This document shows positions 46,540 to 59,300 of a stretch of 64,000 nt of DNA, piece after piece. The position numbers and the translations under genes are program-made. Origin of the DNA: Rhynochetos jubatus (lineage: Eukaryota > Chordata > Aves > Eurypygiformes > Rhynochetidae); assembly GCA_027574665.1 (NCBI GenBank), contig CM050650.1, positions 99,607,086 through 99,671,085 of the forward strand, given 5' to 3'. Under the pieces are notes generated by a model that was given only the letters and a program-made list of their open reading frames with translations, was not told where the DNA came from and did not search any database. Position 1 is the first letter of the stretch. Each line of letters starts with the position of its first letter.

Positions 46540-49500
46540 TTATTTTAATTTAAATTTAAGTAAGTTTCCAGAAAAATATGTGCCCAAAGGGTTAGAATCA
46601 CATTAGTGCATTACATTTGCTGGAATTCAAACAATTTACATAAAGAGAGGCTTTGTCCCTGTGCTTCAACAGAGCTGCCATGGAACCAGTTTGCGCTTGG
46701 GAGTGTCAAGGCAGGTGGAAGGCTTAGCTAAGAAACCAAGCCCATAGTCTAATCTATAGCTGCGCACAGCTGAAAATGAATGTTAATTAAACCGCAATTA
46801 CTTTATGACAAAATTTGCATGTCAATTGATGATGGAAGGGAACAAACATGGAACTGATGTCTGGGATCATTGGACTATGCAGCCATAATGGCTGGATGGA
46901 TACATAACCAACTGGCTTTGGGATTATTGCCGCCTCTGTGAACTGGAATGCCGCAGCAAATCCTAACGGAGGGAAAAGTAAGAGGGTGTTCAGAGGCTTT
47001 TCTTCATGACTGTTACTTGAACTGAAGCTGTAGCAAATTGACATTTAAATAAAACATGGGTTATCATAGGAAAAGGGATTCCTGTGATATCGAGCTGTTA
47101 GGCACCACTGTTTAGCAAAACCTGCGAAGAAAAAGTAAGTGTGATCGATGTGGAAACCAGGCAGGTATGAGAAGCAGAACAAATAGACATCATGCAGGGA
47201 CTGAGACCACTGGGAATGCTAGTTTTGAAGATTAAAATGCTGCACAATTTTATGAGCTAGAAATCGCTTTGGAACACAAATATGTCTGTGGAGGATAGAC
47301 ATCAGAAAATTGAGTTTTAAAAAAGTAAATAGTAGCTTTACAGTCTTAAGAATGATGCTCAGAACACTGCAACGGTTCTAAAACTGTGTGATGTGTGAAA
47401 CTGCAGGGAGATAATTGGGTGGCTGTTTTGCCTTACCTTTTAAAACAAAACCAAGAATCAGGAGAGACAGTAGATATGCTGCAGAGTTGCACAATCTGGT
47501 ATCCACATTAAAAATCCAGGATAAAAACTTGATAGTAAGAGGCTTGGTTATTTTCTGAGGTATATTAGTCTAGCTTTTAGGAGAGTCTGTGGAGAGAAAG
47601 TGAGCTTTGCCTCCAAATGTTAAAGAGAATTCACAGGGACAGATCTCAACAATGCGATACTGATAAAATGCAGAAAAATTTCATAAGGTTAAAAGTGTAA
47701 AAAAAACCCAGGACTAGGAGGCAACAAAACTATATTGTATCCAATGAAAAGAATAATAGATGTTTTAGGTCAACCTGAAAATATATTCTGATATTTTTGG
47801 CCCCTCCAATTTTTAAATATTTATTTGATAGAGGCATTCTGTAACAGTGACAGGCACAGGGTATAGTTATGCTTTAACAGGAGAAGTGCTCACGACTATG
47901 GTTTTTTTGGATAGGACAGTTCCAGCAGTTCACAAGGAAGACAGACAACTTCACAGTTTATTTTTTAGAAAAGGCTCTGACAAACCTCTACAATTTTAAG
48001 GTCAAGAATTACATGGTCACAATTATCAGTCTCTGCGAGCTAAATCACACCAGCAAGAACTGTGATAAGCTATTGATAGCAGATTTTACAAGGTGTAACA
48101 TACTGAAGTTTAGCATATGAGCTAATGGGTCACAGTACAGGCCAGCATATTCCAATGGATTTAGTACCCAACAGGAATCATAAAACAACTTATAACCCCT
48201 CTGGGGTTCCTAGCATCATCAGTAGTCCAAGCCATATTGTAGGTCAGTGTACTGAATGGTACATGGAGCTTATTGGCTTCTTTCAGGTTCCCATGGGGTG
48301 ACTAATTCTAATTAGGTTTAACCCCCGGAAATAAGAAAACTATGCAGGCTGCAATCAAATAAAGGAAGGGAAAGATGTAGAAAGACTGGATCCTGGAGGG
48401 CGGTACACATATTGCAGGAAGAAAGAGGCTGGATGTGACACCAGTTCGTGTACACAAAGCTGGTGGAAACTACTTGAAGCTACACCACCTTACTTAATTT
48501 AGTTTTACAAGCACTGATTCCTGTGATGTTGTCATTCCCTATGCAATACGCAAAACAGGAACCACACTGCCCACATACAGACAGAAGAAAGCCACAAGGA
48601 AGTCTAAATAGGATACAAAGATCTGACCCTCATATGGGAAAAGAACTGGATGTGGACAAAAGCCCATCTTCATTGTGGTGGAAGACAACGGTTTCAGAGG
48701 TACAGATGTGAGATAAGCCAGTGGCTATACAATAAATAAGGTGAGGATCCAACTCAAATGCTAACATTTTCCTAAGTACCTAAGTGAATACAAACTATAG
48801 AAGCCCCCAGATTAACCCTGTCTGCTGTATCAATACTATGTATGTAGGGTAGCAGGGTTGTACCATTTATGTCTCAGAACGACTATAGCTGCATTTGCTC
48901 CACACTGCACCCCAGCTACTAAATATTCTTTCAGTAAAGCTGGTGCACATTGCCTTAATGTAATTCCAGTCCTGGAGCTGGCTCAGTCTTTCCTTGAACA
49001 CTCCAGTGTGCTACACAAGAAGACAACTAACTCACTGTCAGGACAAAATACATTTTCAAAATGATTGCATTTTTTATTTAAGAATTACTGGAACAGAGTT
49101 TCTCATACCTGTGTCATGCAGGAAACTGCAAAAAAATGTGTTCTAGTGAACTAACACATGTATTTTTTTCACAAGAAAATTATATTCTGTTATAAAACAT
49201 GATGCATCACTTTCCCGTGTTGATCCATTCTGAAGAAATAATGTTATTCCTACATATTGCTCCATTTAGCCATTTGATTTTGGAACACATTTCATGGAAG
49301 GTATAATAGTAGACTACAGTGATCACAATGATTACCATCTTAGAAAAGGATTTGCAAGCTATTTCCAGTCTCTAGGCCATAAAACCTAACATGAGACTAA
49401 TTGAGCAAAACCTTCAGGAGTCAACAACAACATCAAAAACCCTTCAGTGCTAGCCAATTTGCAGGCCTGGGCAGTGTTACACCATAGAAATAGTACACTC

Positions 49501-50515
49501 TCTGCACATTCCAAAACAAGACCCAAATGGCATATGTTGTAAGCAAATGCTGATTGTCAAGATACCATAAGACAGATAATAAGAAGTAGTCACATGCTAG
49601 ATGGATTGAACACCTTGATACTTTTAAGGAGAGATTATTTTCTATTCTGTCTTACAATTTTCCTCTGGTATAGCAGAGGAATGAAAATAATTTTTGATGA
49701 ATTTCACTGATGTGTACTGACTTATAGGGCCTTTCTCTTAACTGCATTGGTGGTGAGAGAAAATAGGTAAGTAATTTAAGTAAGAGACACTTGCTACGTT
49801 GGGACATGTGTCTTTTCCCCAACAGTGAGCATCCGACTGCAAAATGCAATGGAAATTGTCACATGTATCCAAATTATTAGTCTGAAGAGTATCCATATAC
49901 CTTTTCTTTCGTGGTTGATGTAAGGAAGGCATGAAATGTCCTTCAAACCCGTCAGGTGATTGTTAGATAACTCTGCATTGTTCTGACACTGAAAACTGGT
50001 CTCTAGACTAGAGTGAAAAAGGACTTATTTCAATGCATCTTTGTTTTTTCTTAAGTTTCTGTTAAGAAATGTATATACGTTTGCTTTAACCTTGAAAAAT
50101 TGAGGTTCACAGTAAACACACTTACAGGGCACCTCAATTAATTTATTTTCAGTTACCTGAGAAAGCCATGTATTATTATCTACAACACTATCTAAAGTCA
50201 TTGTGTGGCAGGAACTTTGACTTAGGAAAATTATGTCAGGAGTCAAATGGAAATAATTAAAATTAAGTCATTAGTACTTTATATCTGAAAAGTTTTTAAT
50301 TTATTTTTTTCTTGCCTTTTCTGTATGAGAGTGATTTTTAATGACTGTTTTTAGAATAAGATAATAATTTAGGAACTGTTTATGCAGATGCTATGAGCAA
50401 AGATTTGGCTCCTGAGGATACTGAACTGGGACTCTAAGCACTGACTTGAGATTCAGTATTATGAACTTTACAGTAAGTATGAATGTTACATTCTCTAGAT
50501 TCTTGTTAAGTTGTA
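46540..50515. other. Unique DNA, with a conserved-element-like block at 46761-46980
   Basis: No gene or repeat recognised. The block 46761-46980 holds TTAATTAA (46783-46790), the octamer ATTTGCAT (46813-46820), a six-base inverted repeat CAGCCA-TAA-TGGCTG (46880-46894) and several retained CpGs. It reads like a developmental enhancer rather than random AT-rich DNA; this is inference. The rest is ordinary. Confidence 0.4.
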
Positions 50516-50590
50516 CAGGGATATTAGAGTAGATGGTCTTTAAAAGGTCCCTTCCAACCCAAACCATTTTATGGTTCTAAGATTCAATGA
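50516..50590 (+). mobile_element. CR1 LINE, 3'-end fragment (~75 bp)
   Basis: AGAGTAGATGGTCTTTAAAA, GGTCCCTTCCAACCCAAACC and a degenerate ATGGTTCTAAGATTCAATG tail. Only the extreme 3' end is present. Confidence 0.88.
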
Positions 50591-53500
50591 CTTGTGAGAA
50601 AAGATCTTTTCAATGATGCAAGCGTTCATTTCCCAAATTTACATTGGCCTCTGAGTTCATGTTAAGCTTGAATTTGCACTCAGTTCCTTCAGTTGCTGTG
50701 TTTTAGGATGACAAGGACATCCTTGTTCACAGTAGTCTTTGCAGCTTATTATTTCGCTTATGATAAGCTATGCAAAAAGGTACACTCATTCTTCATTAAT
50801 TACCCTCAGCAGAGAATCAGCTTCTGTCTCAAAGTATACATCCTAGGACTAGCAACTCCTTTATTCTATCTACAAATCTCTCAATGATCTAATACAAACA
50901 GCTATTAAGAGCACCTCTTGCTTTTACCTAGAACTTTCCTAAAGCTGATGGCATGCCATTTGAATGCATCTGTTAGCATATTATATTATAGAAAGGACCT
51001 TGTTCGAGATGATAATCCAACTAAACTCTAACAATTTTCTATTGTAAGGACACTGATTCATCTTCTAACTACCTTTCTAGAAGAAAGGAAATATTCAAGA
51101 ATGGGCATATAAGGAGCTTATTTGAGACAAGCATAGCGTAACAAACCAATTAAAAGAGTTCAGGACTTTAGCCTGCTGTAAAAGACTCCAGTTATCTCTT
51201 GTCTGTGGTAGTATCTGGGGAGTCAGAGTTAGACTGTAGACAGAAAGAAACATATGGAGAAAAAGGTTATGTCTAAACACTTAAGTCAGGATTCAACCAT
51301 TTTCCTTTTCCTGACCTCCCACAGTTTTTTGCACACAAATTCATACGTAGGTACAGAGATTGGCTCAAATGCAAAGGTCTCTGGAATGTGAGAATCTAAG
51401 AACACTTAGCACCCCATCCTACATCTAATATTCCCCTTCGTGAATAGATGGATCAAGCACAGGCAAGATCAGCAGGTTTCCTGCCAGCACCTACTCCAAA
51501 TCAGCTCTTCACAGGCATAATGCTGGATTTCTAGCCCAAGAGCAGCGTCAGTGTTTGCATTCAAAGACTTAAGACGAATAAAGAAGGAGAAGATATATGA
51601 AGCTGAAAAACACATGCTCACATATGAGCGACAGCACTATTATTAGATGGTGCACGTATCTTCCCACCCCTTCCTTGTTGACCCCCACAACTTCTATATC
51701 TGGACAAAGTGAATTTTCTTACAGGAGAAGAATCTATTAAGATTTTTTTTCGTCATGTTAACTTGCTAATTGTTTAAATTATCTGATAAATGGCTTGATG
51801 AGCAAGTTGTATAATGGTAAGTAATCTTCATTGTCCTACAGTATTCAGAGGTTTTACTTTAAAAGTCATATTTGATTCTGTTATCAGTAAGATATGTTAT
51901 GGCTGCTCTCTTTGTGTTACCCTCATGACACACCTTGGCTTAAGTTTTGTGGACTTATGGCAATAAATAAAAATGAAGAACTGTTCAGTGTTTATCTGCA
52001 TTTTTTCAGAGGTCTTGCTGTTGTATGTTCACTATCTTTCCTTTCTATTGGCAGAGCTGGGATGAGCTATCATACCAGGTAGGGCAAACCTGTCTCACAT
52101 TTTGTTTACTACTTAGAGTACAACTTGCATGAATAATATGGTTTGGGAACTATTTAATTCTATTTAAGGATGATATTTACACATTCCTTTCTAAGGTAGA
52201 ACTCAGGTTGAACCCACTCAAGAAAACAGTGTCTGCTAAGTTCAAGAAGACGTTTAGTAGGAACTAAAACTTATAATATTCATGAAAGAATATGTGTTTT
52301 CCAGTGATGTCAGAAAATAAACTCCCTTTAGCAAAGCATGGCTGCAAGTAGGGGGAGATACACATATGCCAATGAATTACATTTCCTTCATCTGCAGTAG
52401 TAAACATGCCTGAGAAGTATTGCAAAGACGCAACGTGGGTCAGATTGCATACCTAATGACTTAATTGAAGGTCTGTTCTTCATTCTGCCCTAATCTTACA
52501 TCTATTTCCATGGAGATACAGGTTTTGAATGCATTCATCCCTGAATTACTTCCACTCCTTTGTTATTAAGCAGGTGTGCAGCATGCAAGACAACCATCCG
52601 AGATAAATTCTGCATGTTCACATTGCTACAATGAATATGAGCCTTTCTTGATATTTTGTAAGCTGCACTTTCAGGTGAGTCAACAGGGAGTATCCTTAAA
52701 TGCATAGGCATGCCCGTAAACAAGAGCCTTGATTTACAGACCTCATAGTCTGTATGGGGTATGCCATCTCGGAGGACTGTCTAAAAGAGTTCAAAATTGA
52801 TGAATAAAAAAATGTAATTCTAATGAAAATCCTTTTAAGGTTATTGTTGTTCTGCAGGCAAACCTTCTCTGCAACTATGTCAGTGTCATTACTATGGACT
52901 TGTTCTTGATTTTTCCCCTCCTTGGAGATTTTTTGCACCAATGAGAGGTCCAGGTCCCACTTTCTGACATGAATATAGAACTCTCCTAGGGCATTTCGTG
53001 GTAGATTCAGAGAAGACATTTTAGAGAAGAATTGATCAATTCCACTTTGATATAGTTTGCATTCCCTTAACAGTTTATCTTACAGATTTAGTAGACTTCA
53101 CTGACATTTGCAGTTGGGATCTGAACCAGGTGTTTTTAAGAGTAATACTGTGATTCAATATAAATCAGTGCAGCACTTTATAAAAAGATCAGTGCTGAAA
53201 ATTTAACAGCATGTGCCGAATCTGCATTCAGAAATATGAAGATATGATTAGAGAGCACACAAAATTTCCCAAACAGAAGTGATAAAATGAAGATTCCCAG
53301 CATACAATGAGTTATATTTTCTCTAGGGTTGGGATATTCACAACTGAGAAGAAAGCAAGAGCGTAACTAGGTTAGCTGTAATTCAAAGAGGGACATATGA
53401 ACTAAAAGCTAGGTCAGTGAAGCTCTGGCCTCTGCTTCCTCCTCATACATCCATACTGGAAGGTGTCCAAATTGAAACAGAAGCAGGTATGACTGTGTAT

Positions 53501-56090
53501 GAAGGAATGCTGAAGGAATCTTCATTTGGCCATTTGTAGCCAGTTACCTGGGAAAAAACAGACTTCGAAGGCCTAAAATCTGCCCATTGCCTCAGTGGAA
53601 TCTTGTGAGGTATTGGTCAGAATCACCAGTTGATAGCTCTAAGGCTTCTCAGCTTTAGTCCTGCAAAACTATCTCACTACTGCACATTTGACAACTCTAC
53701 CTAGAAAATACTGAGTAGGATTTTAATGATGGATATTAAATGTAAAAGCTTCACACAAAATAATAACATTAACAGCAATAAAACAATAGTTATGGATTAT
53801 GGCTGTAAGTAAGTAATGACTTCAGTGCAGGTGATCCTTATTTACACAACGGTACGGCAAATCTTCTGTCAGGGACAAACACACATGAAACCTCTGTCCA
53901 ATCTCCTATCACTGAAAGGCAGGAATATGACTGTGAAGCCCAGTGGATTTGTTCAGATGTAAAACTCATGAGCGAAGAAGCAGTGTCCTCTGGATACGGT
54001 GATCATTATTAATTTGCAATATTCCTAAACACTTACTGCAGATAAAACTTTCTGCAATAGATTCACATTTAAGTATAATAAAATACTTTTTGGTCATAAT
54101 CTGTCATCTTTCCTGCATGCTGTTTGTAAGGGGTTATGAAGGGTTAAGTACACAGTTAGGAGGCAAGAAGATGAAGGGAAATGTACCCAGTTGTTGAATG
54201 TATGAATCAAGACATAAGCAGGACCATTACTTGAGGCAGTTTCCCTGCCTAAAACAACAGGAAGCATCATCTACTGGGTATTAACTTTTAACAGCAGACC
54301 TTTGAAGTGACTTCAAAGACATCAGGTGATTAAAACAGATAGAGGAAGCAAAGAGAGAGGCTGACCCTGTGCCACAGGAGAGGCTGGGACACAGGGAGGG
54401 ATGGGCTGGGGGTTGCAGACAGGAGGCTTGCCAGCCAACTCACTCTACAGCTAGCACCACACAACAGCCTCCCTCAAGGACTGTGCTCTTGATGGTTTTC
54501 AGGCAATCTGTACATGCTGGTTTGTTTCATAGAGAAAAATGTTCTTAGCTGCTGATGGTCTGCCCCTCTTGAGAGCGGCATCCCCTGACTTGCCGTACTC
54601 TGAGGCCACGGGGTGAAGAAAAGATCCTGAGACTCTCAGTAGTAGCAGAATGAGCTAGGCTTGGTAGAGGTTGCTCATCCACAGGAACTGCATCTGGAGC
54701 TAATTGTGAGTTGTCCATGAGGGTGTATTGATAAAAATCTAGCCGAGAGGAAAAATATTCTTTGGGATAACTCCACAACATATCCTTTACAACTCCTAAA
54801 ACTTATTCTAAGACATCTTTGCCCAGAATATTAACAAGGAGTGGAATGTGAGCATTCATTTCCTTCTATTTCCAAAAACAAAATTTAATGCAGCTGCAGT
54901 ATCACAGTTGGCAATTACAGAAACATTAGAGACACAATTAAAGGAATTTTCTGAAGGTTTTATCCATTATCGCACAAACTCATGAAAAATCTCGTTATTA
55001 GCATAGTTGGCATGAGCAAGCTACACTTTTAAAAAAAGCAATGCTCAGAAATTTTAACGGCCCAAATTTGTATTCTGTTGTGGCTGGAATGGCAATAAGG
55101 TACAGAAAGCCTTCCAGGGCATCTAAAACTAAATCTAAATTAATTTCATTTAACTGAAACATCAACTAACTTATTTAATTAAAGGACCATTTACTATTTG
55201 GAGAGAAAAAGAAAGGACTATCTGTGTGTTCCAGCAGAATGCTATTAATTTCCAACCCTGAACAGTGTAAAATTTAAGTACTCATATTATATTTATTATT
55301 TGATTTCCCTTATTCTGCTTCATTTTGTTCTTGACTGCATAAGAGGGTTGGTTTTTTGTTTGGTTTGGTTTTTTTGTTTGTTTTGTTTTGTTTGTTGTTT
55401 CTTTTTCTGGGGTGTTGGGGAGTGTCTGCAACCATTTTGCAGAACATCCTTGATTTTCTGTGGAACAACAGGAGTTTGCACATCACAGGCTGAATAACAC
55501 TAAACTAAATAAGGAAACATTAAATCTGCCAAAGTAAGACCCCAGAGCAAACTTTGTACCCACAGAGATGACTTACACAGACATAACCTGCAGAGGATAA
55601 AACAAAGTTATAAAATGCACAGTGCATCTTGCACATCAAACCAAAAGGTTACCATAAATAAATACTGTGCATCCCTTGGGGATGCTCTCTCAAGGAACAT
55701 AGATTGCCACGTGAGAAGAATAGCGACAGCTCCTTGTGCAGCAGCAGGTACAGCTTTAGGCTTCATGCAGGAAGGGGAGAACCAAGGTTTCCCTCTCACT
55801 GACCTGCACAATGCTTTTCTGCCTCCTATGTCACATACTGGGAACATGCCTAAAGCTGGGACTAGCAGGCAGGAGAGGGAAAGGGACGCACAGCGCTGGG
55901 CTGCTGCACAGAAATGCAACTCTTCACCAGAGACACAAGGATGCTGTAGGGCGATGCAGAGCCAGCTGTTTGCAAGTGCCCCAAACCACAGTGCAATAGC
56001 AGAGAGATGGGACCACAGGAGACAGGCCTAAGTGCTGGTAGGCAGGTGGGAAAGCAGCTCCTTTAGCCTCCTGATAAACTAGGCTTACAC
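50591..56090. other. Unique non-coding DNA
   Basis: No gene supported. The 138-codon frame 55615-56031 (plus) and the overlapping 103-codon minus frame 55608-55919 occupy the same more GC-rich stretch and are taken as chance. A possible but too-degraded CR1 tail (AAAGGACCTTGTTCGAGATG) is near 50992. A G/T-rich simple repeat is at 55347-55406. Confidence 0.5.
55347..55406 (+). repeat. Simple repeat (GTTT/GGTTT)n
   Basis: Irregular units of GTTT, GGTTT and TTTTG over about 60 bases, followed by T-rich sequence. Confidence 0.8.
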
Positions 56091-56345
56091 AATAATTCAG
56101 GCTGGAACCTCAGGAAGTCGCCAGTCCAACCTCCAGCCCAAAGCAGGGCCACCTGTGGGGTCAGGCCAGGCTGCTAGGGGCTTTATCCAGTTGGGTCTTG
56201 AAAACCCCCAAGGATGTAGATGGCACAACCTCTCTGTGAAACCTGCTCTGCAGCTGGGCTGTCCTCATGGAGAAAAAGTTTCTCCTTAGGTCTGTCTAAA
56301 TGTCTCGTTTCAGCCTACATACTTTGTCCCTTTTCCTGCTTAGTT
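56091..56345 (-). mobile_element. CR1 LINE, 3' fragment of another subfamily
   Basis: The plus strand reads GCTGGAACCTCAGGAAGTCG, CAGTCCAACCTCCAGCCCAA, TTATCCAGTTGGGTCTTGAA, AACCTCTCTGTGAAACCTGC and GGAGAAAAAGTTTCTCCTTA. This is a minus-strand CR1 C-terminal/3' region of the 'TTATCCAGTTGGGTCTTGAA' type, different from the ones at 23-34 kb. The tail is at the left and is degraded. Confidence 0.87.
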
Positions 56346-59300
56346 CACACATGTCGCTGTGTATACTGTGTATAGCAGTAACACTGATCTCCTTTGGAAA
56401 GGAAAATGAGAAAGGTTTGGTGGTTACACTCACTAAATCTTCCTTCATGAACCTGCACGGATAATAACTGCTATGTGTCTTTAATCTGCCCCACAGAGCA
56501 ATGATACCAGAGTTGAGAAGGAAACCTTTTCTATATCTGACTGATTTTTGAGCTTTAGAGACCAGATACCAGTTTGAAAAAAAGGAGGCAAGTGAAAACT
56601 TTCGGTAAAATAAGCTTCAAAATGATATTTAAAAAGTCATACCAGTCAATCATGTTTGGTTGTTGTTGATGTTTACACTTTTGTATGTGCACTCTTACTT
56701 GAAAGCCAGCATTTATATTAAACTGGATGGGCTGGAATTTCCACTTCCAGAATGAGTGAACACAATGATCAAGATGCTTTGGAAAATTTTTCTAAATCTT
56801 TTCAAGTTGAGAAATTCACAGAAATTGCTCACCCTGGATGAGCAAAATGAAAATGAGAAAATAAATGGGAAAGTTTTCATTTTTGGGCCTTGGTGTCTTC
56901 TTCCAAAAAGTTTTCAGCGAAAACTCCCTGATCAGTTACAGTCTGTGCACTTTATATTCAGCCCAGTTATGATTATTTTTTTTTTTTTAAGGAGTGATTA
57001 GATTTTTTTTTTAAATTACCAGGGGGCAAGTTAAGAAAATTCCCTTATGCAATGGTGAATTGATAAAGATATAGCTGCATGGGAGTAAGTTAGTAACATG
57101 ACAAACAAGGGAAACAGCCAAATAGTAAAGCTGGTAAAGAAAAGACAAAACAAGTTTGATGCTGAGTATTTCTGGTCCCATGTAGCTACTCATTTTGAAG
57201 TACTTTAAAGAGTGTTATAATAAGAGAGATGCTCAGCACTTTATACAAATCTCTCACAAAGGGTTTCTGTCTGGTTGCCTTAAAATGTATCCCCAGGCTT
57301 TCATTGCTTGAGTGATCCCTGGGCACAGTATGCAGATGCACCACCAGAAGAAACTTCCTGTTACGAAGAGAGAAAAACAAAGCAAATTTTCTGATTCTGA
57401 AATAAGCTCCAGACTGATGATCTCACTTATCAGTGCTAGGTCAGCTCTTCGCAGGGCCGTGCAGCACATTGCTGTGTAGTCATGCCTAGGCCCTGGCTGA
57501 CAGCGGGTATTTCAATCGCTTGTTCAGCTATTGCAGTCACTGCCTCAGCACTGCTCAACAAAAAGCCCCTTAAAACTTCTCAGGTTTCAGAACTACTAGC
57601 AGAGGCTTGGTGATTGGCACCTGCTCTTGGTGACGAGACAAGCTGTGGCTTTCAGGGGCTGGAGGTGCCAGGGTCCCCGAGAAGAATTATCAGCCATAGC
57701 CCCCATGCTGTGTCTTCCAGCATGACATCTGCACCCTGGCACAGCTCAGCCCTCCTCAGAGCTCAGGTGTCAGTCTCTTCACCAGTTGTTAACATGAGTA
57801 CGTTGAATTTGGCCCACCTGGGAGCCCTTTCAGAGAGTACTCTGCCTCTCTCCGTGCACAGTGAGATAACAGGTAGCTGATGAAGGAAGATGATGGAACC
57901 TTTCCTGACTTGGCAGATGGTGTGTACACCTTCCACCATCCTTCCTGTGTGGTTTGTCCAGCAGACCCTGTCATTCTGGTCACTTCTTTGGGAAGCATCA
58001 GCAGCCTGCCTCCTCCCTACAGCATGGCATTTGCATTGCTCTTAGTGCATCGAGGAGAAGCATCCACATGGATCCCTGGCATCTGTCAGCCCATTTTTCC
58101 TGTCTTGGTAGAAAATTGTGAGGCGAAAAAAAATCCAATAGCAGAATGGAATTAATCCTACCAATTTTAAGCAATGTTACTTAAAAAAGAAACAAAGAAT
58201 TACTGTTTTCTTGTCATGGTGGATTTCTTAAAGCAAAATCAAACATGCTAATTTAAGAGCACCATTGAAACTAATACGACGATTGTGGAACAAGTCACGT
58301 ACAAACCTCCTTAGTTAAAATTTCAAAAAGCTGAAGATATTTATTCAGAGCTGTACTGCTACAAGGGCTGCAAATTACAATTACTAATGTTAAAAGAGAT
58401 TTACACAGCACAGTTGTTCCCATCTTTTTCACCAGCCTATAAAGTTAGACCCAGCCTATTCAAATAAATCTAGTTGTAAGTTACAAAAGTAGTTCAGCCA
58501 AATGATGAAGCAGGAGAAACTTATTCAGCACCCTGGCCTGAAGGTTATAATGCATATAACTGAGAAAATTTAAAAATGGATACATTCAGGGGCAATTTAG
58601 GATGTCTTACCACCTAGACAGAAGGGAAATGAGACTGCAGCAGCCAGCTGTACAATGGGCACAGGGGAAGTACTGTGACCCGTCCCTGGAAGCTGCAGAG
58701 AGGTAAATGGAAGATTATATTTTTTTCTTTATGCAGTGGGATTACTATGTACTGGGAAGAGCAAAAATGGCACAGAAACCAGTGGTAAACATGCCACTTG
58801 CACAACACCCATTTTATTCACATTGATTCAAACTTTTAAGCCTCAAAAGCCAGCTTGGTTTCTGGCTGGCTGGGAAGTCACTGGATCCTAGTCAGCTGTC
58901 ACTATTACAGTTTTCTGATCACTTAAATTTGCTTTTAGACACCTCTAAGGGGTCTGGATCTTGCTGGAAGAATGAGAATCACCATCACTCTCACATTTTA
59001 TGCCTTTTAAGTTCCTCAGTTAACTATTCCATCATTTGTTGCACTCAAGACAACTGGTCCATACATGCTTGGTCTGTGTGATGCAGAAGGTTCACACAAG
59101 GCTGGGGGAGAATCAATAGCTCCTCAGGAATAGCCTTGTAGGAGCACCACTGTTGAAGCTGAGCCATCAGTTAGTAAACCAAATAAGAAAATGTGGTGCT
59201 TGTTGATTAAAGCATTTAGTCAGGGGAAGAAGGAATGCTGCCTTTTGGTCATTGCATCCCGCTCTGCTTCTTTGTTTTAGCTTAGAGGACAGAGAGAAGA

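Noticed and set aside
48310-48325. TTAGGTTTAACCCCCGG, similar to the LTR end GTTTAACCCC
   Set aside because: Lacks the terminal TGTCGTGG part and any duplication, unlike the scars at 15948 and 46514.
50992-51025. AAAGGACCTTGTTCGAGATG then ATAATCCAACT, like a CR1 3' end on the minus strand
   Set aside because: Too diverged, with no further CR1 similarity on either side.
55608-56031. Overlapping open frames on both strands (103 and 138 codons)
   Set aside because: No family resemblance; both follow from locally lower stop density in a more GC-rich stretch.
57600-58155. GC-richer segment with 88- and 91-codon plus-strand frames
   Set aside because: No recognised domain, and no splice or promoter evidence that can be defended.
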